From positions 1 through 64,000 of the forward strand of contig NZ_FXTL01000002.1 in NCBI RefSeq assembly GCF_900182665.1: a DNA stretch of 64,000 bases, written 5' to 3'. Within the stretch, counting starts at the first letter, position 1; each line of letters begins with the position of its first letter. This DNA is from Propioniciclava tarda. GTDB taxonomy: Bacteria; Actinomycetota; Actinomycetes; Propionibacteriales; Propionibacteriaceae. Position numbers and translations under genes: made by a program. Below the pieces are notes generated by a model. That model searched no databases. It was not told where the DNA came from and saw nothing but the letters and a program-made list of their open reading frames with translations. Shown here in pieces: positions 62,813 to 64,000 of this stretch.

Positions 62813-63610
62813 GTGGGGGTCCTGGACGAGATCATCGTCGGGGTCCGCGAAGACTTAGCCGTCCGCGAGGCGTCTCTTCCCCTCCGGGAACTGATGGACG
62901 CCGTCGCGCAGCTTCCCCCCACGCTCGACCCCATGCCCCGCTTCCGGGCACCGGAACTGGCGGTCATCGCCGAGGTCAAGCGGTCCAGCCCGTCGAAGGG
63001 CGCGCTGGCCGAGATCGCTGATCCCGCCGCGCTGGCGTCCGAGTACGCCGCCGGGGGGGCCGCCGCGATCTCGGTCTTGACCGAGCGACGCCGCTTCGGC
63101 GGCGAGCTGGCCGACCTGGTGGCGGTCAGGCAGAGCGTCGGGGTCCCGGTGCTCCGCAAGGACTTCATGGTCGCCGACTACCAGTTCTACGAGGCCCGGG
63201 TCGCGGGGGCCGACCTGGTGCTGCTGATCGCTGCAGCCCTCACCGATGCCGAGCTCGGACGCTTCCTGGAACTCTCCCGGCATCTCATGCTCACGCCGCT
63301 GGTTGAGGTCCACACGCCCGAGGAGACCCGGCGCGCGGTCGCGTCCGGGGCGGCGCTGATCGGGGTCAACAACCGCAACCTGCAGACCCTCGACGTCAAC
63401 ATCGCCGAGTTCGAGAAGCTGGCGAGCCTCATTCCGGCCGACCGGATCAAGGTCGCCGAGTCCGGGATCCTGGCCGTCGGCGACGTCGAACGCGTGGCGT
63501 CTGCCGGGGCCGACGTGATCCTGGTAGGGGAGGCGCTGGTCAGGTCCGGGGACCCCCGTCGCGCCGTGGCAGACTTCACGGCGGCGGGAACGGCTGCTCG
63601 CCAGCGCTGA
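62813..63610 (+). CDS. trpC: Indole-3-glycerol-phosphate synthase TrpC
   Basis: 265-aa (beta/alpha)8 barrel closing the indole ring. Catalytic Lys in [12 protein letters not shown] and [12 protein letters not shown], Glu in LVEVHTPEE, Asn in [11 protein letters not shown] and AESGI are all present. GTG 62813 abuts the previous stop. A separate TrpF is not fused. Confidence 0.96.
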   Translation: MGVLDEIIVGVREDLAVREASLPLRELMDAVAQLPPTLDPMPRFRAPELAVIAEVKRSSPSKGALAEIADPAALASEYAAGGAAAISVLTERRRFGGELADLVAVRQSVGVPVLRKDFMVADYQFYEARVAGADLVLLIAAALTDAELGRFLELSRHLMLTPLVEVHTPEETRRAVASGAALIGVNNRNLQTLDVNIAEFEKLASLIPADRIKVAESGILAVGDVERVASAGADVILVGEALVRSGDPRRAVADFTAAGTAARQR

Positions 63611-63645
63611 CGTCAGTCGGCGTCCCACCATCGAGAGGAAACGAC

Positions 63646-64000
63646 GTGTCCTGGCCCGATGCCGGTGGTCACTACGACATCTTCGGCGGCAAGTACGTTC
63701 CCGAGGCGCTGTACGCGGCCCTCGACCAGCTCGACCGCGAGTTCACCGCGGCCCAGTCCGACCCGGAGTTCCAGGCCGAACTCGGACGCCTCCTGCGCGA
63801 CTACGCGGGGCGTCCGAGCCCCATCACGGAGCTGCCCAAGCTCAGCCGACACGCGGGCAACGCCCGCCTGGTCGCCAAGCGCGAGGATCTGAACCACACC
63901 GGCTCGCACAAGATCAACAACGTTCTCGGCCAGGCGCTGCTCACCAAACGCATGGGCAAGCGCCGGGTCATCGCCGAGACCGGAGCCGGCCAGCACGGCG
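63646..64000 (+). CDS. trpB: Tryptophan synthase beta chain, 5' part
   Basis: The gene runs off the window; 118 residues are visible. It starts [17 protein letters not shown], has [13 protein letters not shown], and the PLP Lys in HTGSHKINN, with [10 protein letters not shown] at the end. GAGAGGA lies 5 nt before GTG 63646. It follows trpC after 35 nt. Confidence 0.95.
   Translation, partial: MSWPDAGGHYDIFGGKYVPEALYAALDQLDREFTAAQSDPEFQAELGRLLRDYAGRPSPITELPKLSRHAGNARLVAKREDLNHTGSHKINNVLGQALLTKRMGKRRVIAETGAGQHG

Overview
The window is very GC-rich, single-chromosome-like actinobacterial DNA. Gene order points to the Propionibacteriales/Propionibacteriaceae or a close relative. Typical actinobacterial neighbourhoods include a MetE-like gene next to ligA, rplU-rpmA...obg-proB-proA-nadD-rsfS, comEA-comEC-holA / rpsT / lepA...hemW-DUF3097...hrcA-dnaJ-rsmE, and trpE-HGxxPAAW protein-trpC-trpB. 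No phage, complete insertion sequence, rRNA or CRISPR array was seen. The assignment to a family is inference from synteny and protein style, not from a marker gene search.

Layout. 1-9.5 kb: alpha-glucan and trehalose metabolism. The minus-strand operon glgE-treS-mak is divergent from glgP, and glgX follows convergent to glgP. The mak gene breaks off about halfway. 9.7-14.6 kb: MetE-like protein, ligA, a small membrane protein, an alpha/beta hydrolase and a degenerate D-2-hydroxyacid dehydrogenase. 14.6-24.6 kb: rplU-rpmA, an S4 RNA-binding protein, four tandem paralogous LppM-like lipoproteins, obg, proBA, nadD, rsfS and a histidine phosphatase. 24.6-31.3 kb: SDR, deoD, a lipoprotein, tRNA-Ala(GGC), a VapC remnant, an adenine/adenosine deaminase, and a fusion of a P-loop kinase with a sucrose-phosphorylase-like GH13 domain followed by a YdeI-type protein. 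31.4-35.7 kb: TetR, aquaporin, DMT transporter, a Pro-rich membrane protein and DUF4192. 35.8-46 kb: leuS behind a leader-peptide attenuator, an EEP-family membrane protein, comEA-comEC-holA, rpsT and lepA. 46-53.8 kb: DsbA-like protein, rhomboid, hemW, an ABC-F pseudogene, DUF3097, a DeoR regulator convergent with mannitol PTS mtlA, and a holin-like protein. 54-60 kb: MBL-fold protein, DUF6054, CIRCE-hrcA-dnaJ-rsmE-tgt, and a small TM protein/XRE pair. 60.2-64 kb: TIGR03085 protein, then trpE-HGxxPAAW-trpC-trpB (trpB runs off the window).

How the genes work together. GlgE, TreS and Mak form the trehalose -> maltose -> maltose-1-phosphate -> alpha-glucan route, and GlgP with GlgX degrade the glucan. 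ObgE, L21, L27, S20, LepA, RsfS, RsmE, LeuS and Tgt serve the ribosome and translation. ComEA and ComEC form a DNA-uptake channel.

Three window-wide patterns stand out. First, many genes have a TAnnnT -10 box only 6-8 nt before ATG/GTG and no Shine-Dalgarno, so they are predicted leaderless. Second, the hexamer pair GGACGC/GCGTCC is strikingly over-represented. Third, convergent genes are separated by long perfect-stem bidirectional terminators or share a CTAG stop. The candidates most worth following up are the kinase-GH13 fusion, the LppM-like quartet, and the leuS leader peptide/attenuator.
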